Shown here: piece after piece, positions 32,494 to 40,429 of the stretch
How the letters are laid out: each line of letters opens with the position of its first letter
Numbering within the stretch: position 1 is the stretch's first letter
Assembly: GCA_035651955.1 (NCBI GenBank)
Contig: DASRES010000047.1
Span: 1 to 47,049, forward strand
Direction: 5' to 3'
DNA from: Acidimicrobiia bacterium
GTDB taxonomy: Bacteria > Actinomycetota > Acidimicrobiia > IMCC26256 > JAMXLJ01
DNA: 47,049 bases
Notes under the pieces: model-generated
Databases searched by the model: none
What the model was told of the DNA's origin: nothing
What the model saw: only the letters and a program-made list of their open reading frames with translations
Translations under genes and position numbers: made by a program

Positions 32494-33132
32494 GTGATCG
32501 CGTCCGACGCCCGAGTCCATCCGACGGCCGACGTCGAGGACGGCGTCGACATCGGTGCGCGGACCTCCGTGTGGTCGGATGTCCACGTGCGCGGCCCGGC
32601 CCGCATCGGGTCCGACTGCATCATCGGTGAGAAGACGTACATCGCCTACGACGTCGAGATCGGCGACCTCGTCAAGCTCAACGCGTTCGTGTACGTGTGC
32701 GCCGGTGTGACGATCGAGCGCGGGGTGATGGTCGCGGCGGGGACGATCTTCACCAACGACCGGTTCCCGCGGGCCACGACGCCCGACCTCACCCGGCTCC
32801 GCGGTTCCGAGCCCGACGAGCACACGCGCTCGACGCTGGTCCGCGAGGGCGCGACGATCGGGGCGCGCTGCGTCGTCGGCTGCGGCATCACGATCGGACG
32901 GTTCGCCATGGTCGGCATGGGCGCCGTCGTCACGCGGTCCGTCCCGGACTTCCACCTCGTCGTCGGCTCGCCCGCGCGCTCAGTCGCGTGCGTCTGCCGG
33001 TGCGGCGAGCCGTTCCTGCGGCTCGACGAGCCCGGTTCCACGGAACGGGACGACGTCGGGTGCCCCGCGTGCGGCGCCCGCTACTCCGTCCACGACGGTG
33101 TCGTCGCCGAGCGCGCTCCGGCGGCGTCATGA
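32494..33132 (+). CDS. Hexapeptide-repeat N-acetyltransferase (WbpD-like) with C-terminal zinc ribbon
   Basis: 212 residues from GTG 32494. The left-handed beta-helix is seen in repeated I/V-G-x-x-x-x turns: VHPTADVEDGVDIGARTSVW, IGSDCIIGEKTYIAYDVEIG, GATIGARCVVGCGITIGRFA, followed by MGAVVTRSVPDFHLVVGSPA, as in WbpD and related acetyl-CoA enzymes. These acetylate the 3-amino group of UDP-2-acetamido-3-amino sugars. After residue about 165 an unusual tail carries CVCRCGEPF…CPACGARY, a four-cysteine zinc-ribbon-like module. It overlaps the next gene by ATGA. Confidence 0.87.
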   Translation: MIASDARVHPTADVEDGVDIGARTSVWSDVHVRGPARIGSDCIIGEKTYIAYDVEIGDLVKLNAFVYVCAGVTIERGVMVAAGTIFTNDRFPRATTPDLTRLRGSEPDEHTRSTLVREGATIGARCVVGCGITIGRFAMVGMGAVVTRSVPDFHLVVGSPARSVACVCRCGEPFLRLDEPGSTERDDVGCPACGARYSVHDGVVAERAPAAS

Positions 33133-34484
33133 CCCCGCAGCGGTGGGGGATCGTCGGTGGCGGGATGCTCGGGCTCACGCTCGCGCTGCGGCTGCGCGAG
33201 CAGGGGCACGACGTCGTGCTCGTCGAGGCGGCCGACCGGCTCGGCGGCCTCGCGTCGGCGTGGCATCTCGGTGACGTCGTGTGGGACCGCCACTACCACG
33301 TGACCCTGCTCTCCGACGTGCACGTGCGTGCCGTGCTGCGCGAGCTCGGGCTCGAGTCGGAGATGCGGTGGGTCGAGACGAAGACCGGCTACTACGCCGA
33401 CGGCCGGCTGTCGTCGGTGTCGAACAGCCTCGAGTTCCTGCGCCTGCCGTCGCTCGGCCTGGTCGACAAGGCGCGTCTCGCGGCGACGATCCTCTACGGC
33501 TCGCGGGTGCGCGACTGGCAGCACCTCGAGCAGGTCCGCGTGTCGGACTGGCTGACGCGCTGGTCGGGCCGGCGGACGTTCGAGCGCTTCTGGCTGCCGC
33601 TGCTGCGCGCCAAGCTCGGCGAGAGCTACCGCGACGCGTCGGCCGCGTTCATCTGGGCGACGATCCAACGTCTCTACGCGGCGCGCCGGACCGGGCTGAA
33701 GAAGGAGATGTTCGGCTACGTCCCCGGCGGCTACGCGCGGATCCTCGAGCGGTTCGCGCACGTGCTCGGCGAGCGCGGCGTCGAGATGTCGCTCGGGCGC
33801 GCCGTGCAGTCCGTCGCGCGCGTCGACGACGACGGCGCCGCGTCGCACCCCGTGGAGATCCGCCTCGCGGGCGGCGAGGTCGTGGCGTGCGACTCCGTCG
33901 TCGTCACGGCGCCGGGAAACGTCGCGGCGCGCATCGTGCAGGGCCTCTCCGAGGGCGAGCGACGCGCGCTCGAGGGCATCCGGTACCAGGGGATCGTGTG
34001 CGCTTCTCTGCTGCTGCGCGACGGGCTCGGCCCGTACTACCTGACCTACCTGATGGACGACGTCCCGTTCACCGCGGTCGTCGAGATGTCGGCCTTCGTG
34101 GACCGCGCGAGCTTCGGCGGCAACGCCCTCGTCTACCTCCCGAAGTACGTCGCGCCCGACGACCCGCTCTTCGAGGTGCCCGACGACGAGATCGAGGCGC
34201 GCTTCGTCGACGCGCTCGCTCGCATCTACCCCTCGTTCTCGCGGGACGACGTCCTCGCGTTCCGGGTCTCACGGGCGCGCCAGGTCTTCGCGATCCCGAC
34301 GCTCGGTTACTCGCGGTCGCTCCCGCCGACCGCGACGAGCGTCCCCGGTGTGCACGTCGTGAACTCCGCGCACATCGTGAACGGCACGCTGAACGTCGAC
34401 GAGACGGTCCACCTCGCCGAGTCGTGGGCGGCCGGGATCGGGGTACCCGTCGAGGAGGCCGCACTGTCGGCGGGCCCGGCGTGA
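33129..34484 (+). CDS. FAD/NAD(P)-dependent amine-oxidase-like oxidoreductase
   Basis: 451 residues from ATG 33129 (ATGA overlap). The N-terminal dinucleotide fold is clear: WGIVGGGMLGLTLALRL (GxGxxG) and VLVEAADRLGGLASAW, as in the protoporphyrinogen oxidase/amine oxidase and UDP-galactopyranose mutase-like superfamily. VVVTAPGNVAARIV and the C-terminal VPGVHVVNSAHIVNGTLNVDE close the FAD site. Related proteins are frequent in O-antigen and capsule loci, where their substrates are mostly undefined. It may isomerise or oxidise a sugar of this pathway. No UDP-galactopyranose mutase-specific motif is evident to me. Confidence 0.83.
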   Translation: MTPQRWGIVGGGMLGLTLALRLREQGHDVVLVEAADRLGGLASAWHLGDVVWDRHYHVTLLSDVHVRAVLRELGLESEMRWVETKTGYYADGRLSSVSNSLEFLRLPSLGLVDKARLAATILYGSRVRDWQHLEQVRVSDWLTRWSGRRTFERFWLPLLRAKLGESYRDASAAFIWATIQRLYAARRTGLKKEMFGYVPGGYARILERFAHVLGERGVEMSLGRAVQSVARVDDDGAASHPVEIRLAGGEVVACDSVVVTAPGNVAARIVQGLSEGERRALEGIRYQGIVCASLLLRDGLGPYYLTYLMDDVPFTAVVEMSAFVDRASFGGNALVYLPKYVAPDDPLFEVPDDEIEARFVDALARIYPSFSRDDVLAFRVSRARQVFAIPTLGYSRSLPPTATSVPGVHVVNSAHIVNGTLNVDETVHLAESWAAGIGVPVEEAALSAGPA

Positions 34485-34485
34485 G

Positions 34486-34491
34486 TACGCT
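34486..34491 (+). promoter_or_regulatory. Leaderless-type -10 box for the deacetylase gene
   Basis: TACGCT begins directly after the FAD-oxidoreductase stop codon and is followed by 6 nt and GTG 34498, so the last two genes of this unit can be transcribed on their own. Confidence 0.4.
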
Positions 34492-34497
34492 CCGAAG

Positions 34498-35502
34498 GTG
34501 GCGCGCATGAAGATGCTTGCGAGCCTGTCCCTGGACCTGGACAACCAGTGGTCGTACATGAAGACCCACGGTGACGCCGGCTGGGACTCGTACCCGTCCT
34601 ATCTCGACGTCGTCGTCCCGCGCGTCCTCGACTTCCTCGCCGCGCGAGGGCTGCGCATCACGTTCTTCGTCGTCGGTCAGGACGCCGCGCTCGACCGGAA
34701 CCACGACGCGCTCGCCGCGCTGTCCCGCGCCGGTCACGAGATCGGCAACCACTCGTTCCGCCACGAGCCCTGGCTGCACCTCTACTCCGAGGCCGAGCTC
34801 GAGAAGGAGCTGACGCGCGCGGAGGACGCGATCGAGTCGGCGACCGGCGTGCACCCGACCGGCTTCCGCGGGCCGGGGTACAGCCTGTCCGAGACGACAC
34901 TGCGCGTGCTCGTGCGGCGCGGCTACCGCTACGACGCCTCGACGCTGCCGACGTACCTGGGGCCGCTCGCACGCGCCTTCTACTTCCGGTCCGCGCGGCT
35001 CGACGACGAGCAACGCCGCGAGCGCTCGCAGCTCTTCGGCACGTGGCGCGACGGCGCCCGGCCGGTCGGGCCGTACCGCTGGTCGGTGGACGGCACGACG
35101 CTGCTCGAGCTCCCGGTCACGACGATGCCGGTGGCGAAGGTGCCGATCCACGTCAGCTATCTGCTGTACCTGAGCGCGTACTCGCCGGCGCTCGCACGCG
35201 CGTACTTCCGCGGCGCGCTCGCGATGTGTCGCGCGGCGCGCGTCGGTCCGTCGATCCTGTTGCACCCGCTCGACTTCCTCGCCGCGGACGACGTCGACGC
35301 GCTCGCGTTCTTCCCCGGCATGGACCTGCCGTTGCCGCGCAAGCTCGACACGGTCGCAATGAGCCTCGACCTCCTCACGAATGCCTTCGACGTGCGCCCG
35401 GTGGGGGAGCACGCCGCCGCGCTCGACGCGCGCACGGACCTCCGCACCGTGCAGCCCCGCTTCGACTACGTCCCGGAGCACGACGGAGCCGTCTCGCGGT
35501 GA
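34498..35502 (+). CDS. Polysaccharide deacetylase (NodB homology, CE4-like)
   Basis: 334 residues from GTG 34498. The NodB fold removes N- or O-acetyl groups from glycans with a metal ion. Motif 1 is SLDLD (11–15, metal Asp and base), motif 2 is NHSFRH (84–89; H85 and H89 as metal ligands), and motif 3 is FRGPGYS (123–129). No signal peptide is visible, so it may act on cytoplasmic or lipid-linked glycan, as some PIG-L/NodB-like enzymes in polymer loci do, or be exported another way. It overlaps the next gene by GTGA, tying it to the glycan pathway. Confidence 0.88.
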   Translation: MARMKMLASLSLDLDNQWSYMKTHGDAGWDSYPSYLDVVVPRVLDFLAARGLRITFFVVGQDAALDRNHDALAALSRAGHEIGNHSFRHEPWLHLYSEAELEKELTRAEDAIESATGVHPTGFRGPGYSLSETTLRVLVRRGYRYDASTLPTYLGPLARAFYFRSARLDDEQRRERSQLFGTWRDGARPVGPYRWSVDGTTLLELPVTTMPVAKVPIHVSYLLYLSAYSPALARAYFRGALAMCRAARVGPSILLHPLDFLAADDVDALAFFPGMDLPLPRKLDTVAMSLDLLTNAFDVRPVGEHAAALDARTDLRTVQPRFDYVPEHDGAVSR

Positions 35503-36722
35503 CGACCGAGCACCCTCCCGACGCCGTGCCCACCCCGATCCCGGACCCGGTGCAGCTGCCGCCGCGCCGTCCGGAGGACCGGCCGCTCGTCTCGGTGATC
35601 GTCCCCGCGTTCAACGAGGAGGCGATCATCCGGCAGAGCCTCCGGACGCTGTGCGACTACATGCGCACGCTCGAGGACCTGTACCGGTGGGAGCTGATCG
35701 TCGTGAACGACGGCAGCAGCGACCGTACGGGCGATCTCGCCGAGGAGTTCGCGGCGACGGAGCCCGGCGTGCGCGTGCTCCACCACCGGGTCAACTTCCG
35801 GCTCGGTCAGGCGCTCCGATACGCGTTCAACGCGTCGCGTGGTGACTTCGTCGTCGTCATCGACTGCGACCTGAGCTACGCGCCCGACCACATCGGGCGG
35901 CTGCTCTACACGATCCAGGACACGCGTGCGCGCATCGTGATCGCGTCGCCGTACATGCACGGCGGGCGGACGACGAACATCCCGTTCCTGCGCCGCCAGG
36001 CGAGCCGCTGGGCGAACAAGCTGCTCGCGTTCGCGGCCGGTGGTGACCTGTCCACCGTGACCGGGATGGTCCGGGTCTACGACGGTCGGTTCCTCCGCAG
36101 CCTGAGCCTCAAGGCGATGGACACCGACATCAACACCGAGATCATCTACAAGGCGCGTGTGCTGCGCGCCCGGATCGTCGAGATCCCCGCGCACCTCGAC
36201 TGGTCGTTCCAGTCGACCGGTGGCGTACGGCGCCGCGGATCGCTGCGTGTGCGACGGACGACGTTGTCGTCGTTGTTCAGCGCGTTCATCTTCCGGCCGT
36301 TCCTCTTCTTCATCCTCCCGGGGCTCGTCCTCCTCGCGCTGTCGCTCTACACGGGCGGGTGGGTGGTGTGGCACGTCGCCCAGCAGTACGGCCACAAGTC
36401 GGCGTTCGGCAACTACGGGTTCACGGGCGCGATCCAGAACGCGTGGCACGAGGCACCGCACACGTTCTTCATCTTCGGGATCAGTCTCCTGCTCTCCGTG
36501 CAGCTCCTGAGCCTCGGGATCATCGCGACGCAGAGCAAGCGCTACTTCGAGGAGCTGTTCCACCTCGGGACGTCGATCTACCGGAGCGTGAAGGGGCCCG
36601 ATCCCGCGGATGTCGACGTCGCGGCCTTCGACGTCGTCGACGACGGTCTCGACCCGCGCGAGCGCCGATCGCCCCGCGCCGACCGGCGCCGCAACGGGAC
36701 CGCCGCCGAGCTGGGCGACTGA
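35499..36722 (+). CDS. GT2-family glycosyltransferase (DPM1-like) with C-terminal membrane helices
   Basis: 407 residues from GTG 35499 (GTGA overlap). The GT-A fold shows VSVIVPAFNEEAIIRQSLRTL (about residues 31–51), VVNDGSSDRTGDL and the metal-binding DCDLSYAPDHIG. Two strong hydrophobic segments near the C-terminus (FLFFILPGLVLLALSLYTGG and FFIFGISLLLSVQLLSLGII) anchor it. Dolichyl-phosphate-mannose-synthase-like enzymes make polyprenyl-phosphate sugars, the donors for GT-C enzymes such as the two ArnT-like proteins in this window; that link is inference. The C-terminal tail is charged and disordered. Last gene of the surface-glycan unit. Confidence 0.9.
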   Translation: MTTEHPPDAVPTPIPDPVQLPPRRPEDRPLVSVIVPAFNEEAIIRQSLRTLCDYMRTLEDLYRWELIVVNDGSSDRTGDLAEEFAATEPGVRVLHHRVNFRLGQALRYAFNASRGDFVVVIDCDLSYAPDHIGRLLYTIQDTRARIVIASPYMHGGRTTNIPFLRRQASRWANKLLAFAAGGDLSTVTGMVRVYDGRFLRSLSLKAMDTDINTEIIYKARVLRARIVEIPAHLDWSFQSTGGVRRRGSLRVRRTTLSSLFSAFIFRPFLFFILPGLVLLALSLYTGGWVVWHVAQQYGHKSAFGNYGFTGAIQNAWHEAPHTFFIFGISLLLSVQLLSLGIIATQSKRYFEELFHLGTSIYRSVKGPDPADVDVAAFDVVDDGLDPRERRSPRADRRRNGTAAELGD

Positions 36723-36767
36723 ACGCGCGGGCTCACCAGCCTCCGGGGGCGGTCGAGGACCCGGCGT

Positions 36768-36773
36768 TACACT
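36768..36773 (+). promoter_or_regulatory. Leaderless-type -10 box for rpiB
   Basis: TACACT is followed by 8 nt and ATG 36782. It marks the return to housekeeping genes after the surface-glycan unit. Confidence 0.55.
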
Positions 36774-36781
36774 GCGCGGAC

Positions 36782-37231
36782 ATGCGTGTCGCCGTCGGGT
36801 CCGATCACGCCGGGTACCCGCTCAAGCATCACCTCGTCGCCGTCCTGAAGGAGCGCGGTCACGAGGTCGACGACCTGGGGACGTCGTCGGAAGAGCCGGT
36901 CGACTACCCGCCGTTCTGCGCCGCGGTCGCGCGCGCGGTCGCGTCGGGCGAGGCGGACCGCGGCATCGTCCTCGGCGGCAGCGGGCAGGGTGAGCAGATC
37001 ACCGCGAACAAGATCCGTGGCGTGCGCGCCGCGCTCTGCAACGACCTGTACACGGCGCGGATGTCCCGTCAGCACAACGACGCGAACGTCCTGTCGCTCG
37101 GCGCGAGGATCGTGGCGCCCGAGCTGGCGGAGGAGATCCTCCAGCTGTGGCTCGACACCGCGTTCGAGGGCGGCCGGCACGTGCGCCGGCTCGAGGAGAT
37201 CGCCGAGATCGAGGAGGCCGAGCGAGCATGA
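36782..37231 (+). CDS. rpiB: Ribose-5-phosphate isomerase B
   Basis: 149 residues from ATG 36782. RpiB interconverts ribose-5-phosphate and ribulose-5-phosphate in the pentose phosphate pathway. [14 protein letters not shown] at the start, [22 protein letters not shown] (split near residue 70) and [15 protein letters not shown] are diagnostic. The active-site loop is GSGQGEQ, as in the mycobacterial enzyme where a glutamate does the job of the E. coli cysteine. ATGA overlap with glyA couples the two genes. Confidence 0.94.
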   Translation: MRVAVGSDHAGYPLKHHLVAVLKERGHEVDDLGTSSEEPVDYPPFCAAVARAVASGEADRGIVLGGSGQGEQITANKIRGVRAALCNDLYTARMSRQHNDANVLSLGARIVAPELAEEILQLWLDTAFEGGRHVRRLEEIAEIEEAERA

Positions 37232-38481
37232 CCACCGGAACCGACCCGCTCGCGGCGACCGACCCCGCGATCGCGGACGTCATCGGCCGTGAGCGGGAGC
37301 GCCAGAACACGACGATCCAGCTCATCGCGTCGGAGAACTTCACCTCGCGCGCCGTGATGGCCGCGCAGGGGTCGGTGCTCACCAACAAGTACTCGGAGGG
37401 CTACCCGGGCAAGCGGTACTACGGCGGGAACTTCGTCGTCGACGAGGCCGAGGAGCTCGCCCGCGCGCGGGCCAAGGAGCTGTTCGGCGCCGAGCACGCG
37501 AACGTGCAGCCGCACTCGGGTGCGAGCGCCAACATGGCCGTCTATTTCGCGCTGCTCGAACCGGGCGACAAGGTCATGGGCATGCGCCTCGACCAGGGCG
37601 GTCACCTCACGCACGGGTCGCCGGTGAACTTCAGCGGCCGCTTCTACGACTTCGTCGCGTACGGCGTCGACGCGCAGAGCGAGGTGCTCGACTACGACGA
37701 GGTCCGCGACGTCGCGCGCCGCGAACGGCCCAAGGCGATCATCGCGGGCGCGACCGCGTACCCGCGTCTGATCGACTTCGCCGCGTTCCGCTCGATCGCC
37801 GACGACGTGGGCGCGCTGCTCATCGTCGACGCCGCGCACATCGCAGGGCTCGTCGCCGGTGGCGCGCACCCGTCGCCCGTCCCGTACGCGGACGTCGTCA
37901 CGTTCACGACGCACAAGACGCTGCGCGGACCGCGCGCCGGCGCGATCCTGTGCCGCGAGCAGTACGCCACGATCATCGACAAGACGGTGTTCCCGGGTCT
38001 CCAGGGCGGGCCGCTCATGCACGTCATCGCGGCGAAGGCCGTGGCGTTCCACGAGGCCGCGCAGCCGTCGTTCCGTGACTACGCGACGAGCGTCGTGCGC
38101 AACGCGCAGGCACTCGCGGGTGCGCTCGCCGAGGAAGGCCTGCGCATCGTCTCGGGCGGCACGGAGAACCACTTGATGCTCGTCGACCTGCGTCCGTTCG
38201 GCGTGACGGGCAAGGTCGCGCAGCAGGCACTCGATCGGGCCGGGATCACGTGCAACATGAACACGATCCCGAACGACCCCGAGAAGCCGTTCGTGACGAG
38301 CGGCCTGCGCCTCGGCACGGCGGCGGTCACGACCGCGGGGATGGGGGAGCCCGAGATGGCCGAGATCGCGTCGCTGATCGCCCGGGTCCTGCGTGCGGTC
38401 GACGACCCCGACGTCGCGGCCGACGTCCACGAGTCGGCGAACCGCCTCTGCTCCAAGTTCACGCCCTACCCGGAGCACTGA
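37228..38481 (+). CDS. glyA: Serine hydroxymethyltransferase
   Basis: 417 residues from ATG 37228, the usual length. The enzyme converts serine and tetrahydrofolate to glycine and methylene-tetrahydrofolate. Signatures are [59 protein letters not shown] and the PLP lysine K230 in [14 protein letters not shown]. It overlaps rpiB by ATGA. Its stop TGA shares two bases with an ATG (TGATG at 38479–38483) that opens a repeat-rich frame which is probably not a gene. Confidence 0.97.
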   Translation: MTTGTDPLAATDPAIADVIGRERERQNTTIQLIASENFTSRAVMAAQGSVLTNKYSEGYPGKRYYGGNFVVDEAEELARARAKELFGAEHANVQPHSGASANMAVYFALLEPGDKVMGMRLDQGGHLTHGSPVNFSGRFYDFVAYGVDAQSEVLDYDEVRDVARRERPKAIIAGATAYPRLIDFAAFRSIADDVGALLIVDAAHIAGLVAGGAHPSPVPYADVVTFTTHKTLRGPRAGAILCREQYATIIDKTVFPGLQGGPLMHVIAAKAVAFHEAAQPSFRDYATSVVRNAQALAGALAEEGLRIVSGGTENHLMLVDLRPFGVTGKVAQQALDRAGITCNMNTIPNDPEKPFVTSGLRLGTAAVTTAGMGEPEMAEIASLIARVLRAVDDPDVAADVHESANRLCSKFTPYPEH

Positions 38482-38746
38482 TGGGCGCGACGTCGCGGGA
38501 GCCGGATGCGGCGACCGGAGCGACCGGGGTGAACGTACGTCTTCGGGCCGCGCTGCTTCGTGAGCGGGATGCGGCGACCGGAGCGCCCAGGGTGAACGTG
38601 TGTTCCCCAACCGCGCCACTTCGTGAGCGGGATGCGGCGACCGGAGCGACGGAGGAGCGCAGGGAGCTCGCCAGCGAACGACGGATACGCGTCGCGCAGG
38701 CCGGACACCCGAGCGCTGCAGCGACGGAGTGAGCGAGAAGACATAG
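38482..38746 (+). repeat. Repeat-filled gap between glyA and wecA with 63-bp tandem units
   Basis: Two 63-bp units (38504–38566 and 38567–38629; 51 of 63 bases equal) and the start of a third (38630–38648) each begin GGATGCGGCGACCGGAGCG. From 38629 to 38680 the sequence matches, inverted, the rho–rpmE gap (181–230). A frame from ATG 38481 to 38732 (83 codons, with 21-residue repeats) is open, and a minus-strand frame is open as well, but codon third positions contain many A/T bases, unlike every real gene here. I therefore read it as a non-coding repeat array. Confidence 0.7.
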
Positions 38747-40006
38747 ATGGGCGGATACGCGGTCGTCCTCGCGGTCGCTGCGTGCACGACGGCGCTGTTG
38801 ACGCCGTTGGTCCGCTGGCTCGCGTTGCGCGTCGGCGCGGTCGCGATGCCCGACCCGCGCAAGATGCACACGCGCCCGATGCCGTCGCTCGGTGGCGCGG
38901 CGATGTTCGCGGGGTTCCTCGTCGCGATGGCCGTCGCGTCGAGGATCCCGCAGTTCCACGAGATGTTCCGGGGGTCGTCCGAGCCGGTCGGGCTGATGCT
39001 CGCGGCGGCCGTCATGTTCGTCGTCGGCGCGATCGACGACTTCCGCGAGATGTCACCGCCGGCGAAGCTCGCGGGTCAGGTGCTGAGCGGCAGCATCCTG
39101 TCGATCATGGGCGTGCAGATGCTGTTCTTCCACGTCCCGTTCTCGAGCTTCGGCACGGTGGTGCTGTCGCCCGACCTCGCGCCGCTCGTCACCGTCATCA
39201 CCGTCGTCGTGATGGCGAACGCGATCAACCTGATTGACGGGCTCGACGGGCTCGCGGCGGGCATCGTGATCATCGCCGGCTCGGCGCTGTTCCTCTACTC
39301 GGACCGGCTCTTCAAGGGCGGGTTCCTCGAGGGGTCGAACATCGCGCCGCTCGTCGCCATCATCGCGGTCGGCGTGTGTCTCGGGTTCCTGCCGTTCAAC
39401 TTCAACCCGGCGCGCATCTTCATGGGCGACGCGGGCGCGCTGTTCCTCGGGCTCCTCATGGCGACGATGACGATCACGATCGGCGGCCGGGCCGACTACG
39501 TGTACCCGGGGCAGACGTACTTCTTCTACGCGCCGTTGTTCATCCCGGTCGTCATCCTCGGCGTCCCGATGCTGGACACCGCGTTCTCGTTCGTCCGGCG
39601 CGTCGCGAGACGCCAGTCGTTCGCGGTCGCGGACAAGAACCACCTGCACCATCGTCTGATGCGCCTCGGCCACGGCCCCCGTCGCACGGTCGTGATCCTG
39701 TGGTCCTGGACCGCGTTGCTCTCCGCGCTCGCGCTGCTGCCGCTGTACGTGAAGCGGGGCAACGGCCTGGTCCCGGTCGGGGTGCTCGGCCTCGGGCTGT
39801 TGCTGTACGCCGTCTTCCACCCCGGCGCGCGGGAGGCCCGCCGCGGGCACGGCGATCCGGTCGTCGCCGCCGACGGGGACGGCACCGACGACGCGGTCGT
39901 CGACCTCGAGTCCCGCCGGCGGGGGGCGCGGGTCGCGGTCGGCGCGCACGGCCCGGCGCCGCGGACACGCCGTGGCCGCGGCCCCCGGTCCGGCCGGTCG
40001 GTGTAG
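38747..40006 (+). CDS. wecA: WecA/TagO-like UDP-GlcNAc:polyprenyl-phosphate GlcNAc-1-P transferase
   Basis: 419 residues from ATG 38747. About eleven membrane helices carry the family's cytoplasmic motifs: FVVGAIDDFREM, NAINLIDGLDGLAAG, NFNPARIFMGDAGALFLG and the HLHHRLM motif, which separate this GlcNAc-1-phosphate transferase group from MraY. It starts lipid-linked glycans such as arabinogalactan linker, teichoic-acid-like or O-antigen-type polymers. In actinobacteria this gene (rfe) regularly precedes the atp operon, as here. A charged C-terminal tail of about 65 residues is probably cytoplasmic. It could be a second initiating enzyme beside the WbaP-type transferase at 14104. Confidence 0.92.
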   Translation: MGGYAVVLAVAACTTALLTPLVRWLALRVGAVAMPDPRKMHTRPMPSLGGAAMFAGFLVAMAVASRIPQFHEMFRGSSEPVGLMLAAAVMFVVGAIDDFREMSPPAKLAGQVLSGSILSIMGVQMLFFHVPFSSFGTVVLSPDLAPLVTVITVVVMANAINLIDGLDGLAAGIVIIAGSALFLYSDRLFKGGFLEGSNIAPLVAIIAVGVCLGFLPFNFNPARIFMGDAGALFLGLLMATMTITIGGRADYVYPGQTYFFYAPLFIPVVILGVPMLDTAFSFVRRVARRQSFAVADKNHLHHRLMRLGHGPRRTVVILWSWTALLSALALLPLYVKRGNGLVPVGVLGLGLLLYAVFHPGAREARRGHGDPVVAADGDGTDDAVVDLESRRRGARVAVGAHGPAPRTRRGRGPRSGRSV

Positions 40007-40069
40007 GGGGCGCGGCCCACCGCCACCGTGCGCCGCCACGCCCCGTACCTGGGCTGTCATCGCAGCGAG

Positions 40070-40098
40070 TTGCACCCTGCGAGGCGCTCCGTTAGATT
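40070..40098 (+). promoter_or_regulatory. Main promoter of the ATP synthase operon
   Basis: TTGCAC (40070–40075) and TAGATT (40093–40098) are separated by 17 nt, the best sigma-70-type match in the window. Transcription would start near 40105, giving a leader of about 65 nt that contains CGCGCGGGCACGCGCGGG-type direct repeats and GAGGGAGA before GTG 40169. Confidence 0.7.
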
Positions 40099-40168
40099 GG
40101 GAATCGTTTCACAAAGCCCGCTGCCCGAGCCGCGCGCGGGCACGCGCGGGCGCATCGAGGGAGACCGG

Positions 40169-40429
40169 GTGAGAGTCGGCGAGCGGCGAGCGACACCTGC
40201 AGTCGGACACAACGACGGCCTGACCCAGGCCCTCACGTTCGTCGTTGCACCGCTGCTGCTGGGCCTGATCGGGTACGGCCTGGACCGGTGGCTCGGTACG
40301 CGCCCCGTCCTCATGCTCGCGCTCGCGTGCTTCGGCGTCGCGGGGACGTTCGTCACCTCGTTCTACGAGTACCAGGCGCGCTGCGCCCGGGAGGACGAGG
40401 GGAAGCCGTGGACGCGGCGGCGAGCATGA
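40169..40429 (+). CDS. AtpZ/AtpI-like small membrane protein
   Basis: 86 residues from GTG 40169 with GAGGGAGA just upstream. Two hydrophobic helices (about 15–36 and 42–63) enclose YGLDRWLGTRPVLMLAL, the typical loop of AtpZ-type proteins encoded first in many atp operons. These small proteins are linked to assembly or ion supply of the F1Fo ATP synthase. Overlaps the next gene by ATGA. Confidence 0.75.
   Translation: MRVGERRATPAVGHNDGLTQALTFVVAPLLLGLIGYGLDRWLGTRPVLMLALACFGVAGTFVTSFYEYQARCAREDEGKPWTRRRA

Noticed and set aside
38504-38648. Possible CRISPR array
   Set aside because: The 63-bp units are adjacent and diverged, without unique spacers between constant short repeats, and no cas1/cas2 is present.
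38481-38732. 83-codon frame with 21-residue repeats coupled to glyA by TGATG
   Set aside because: Third codon positions are often A or T, unlike real genes here. The DNA matches an intergenic repeat elsewhere, and the opposite strand is open too. Kept as a repeat rather than a CDS.
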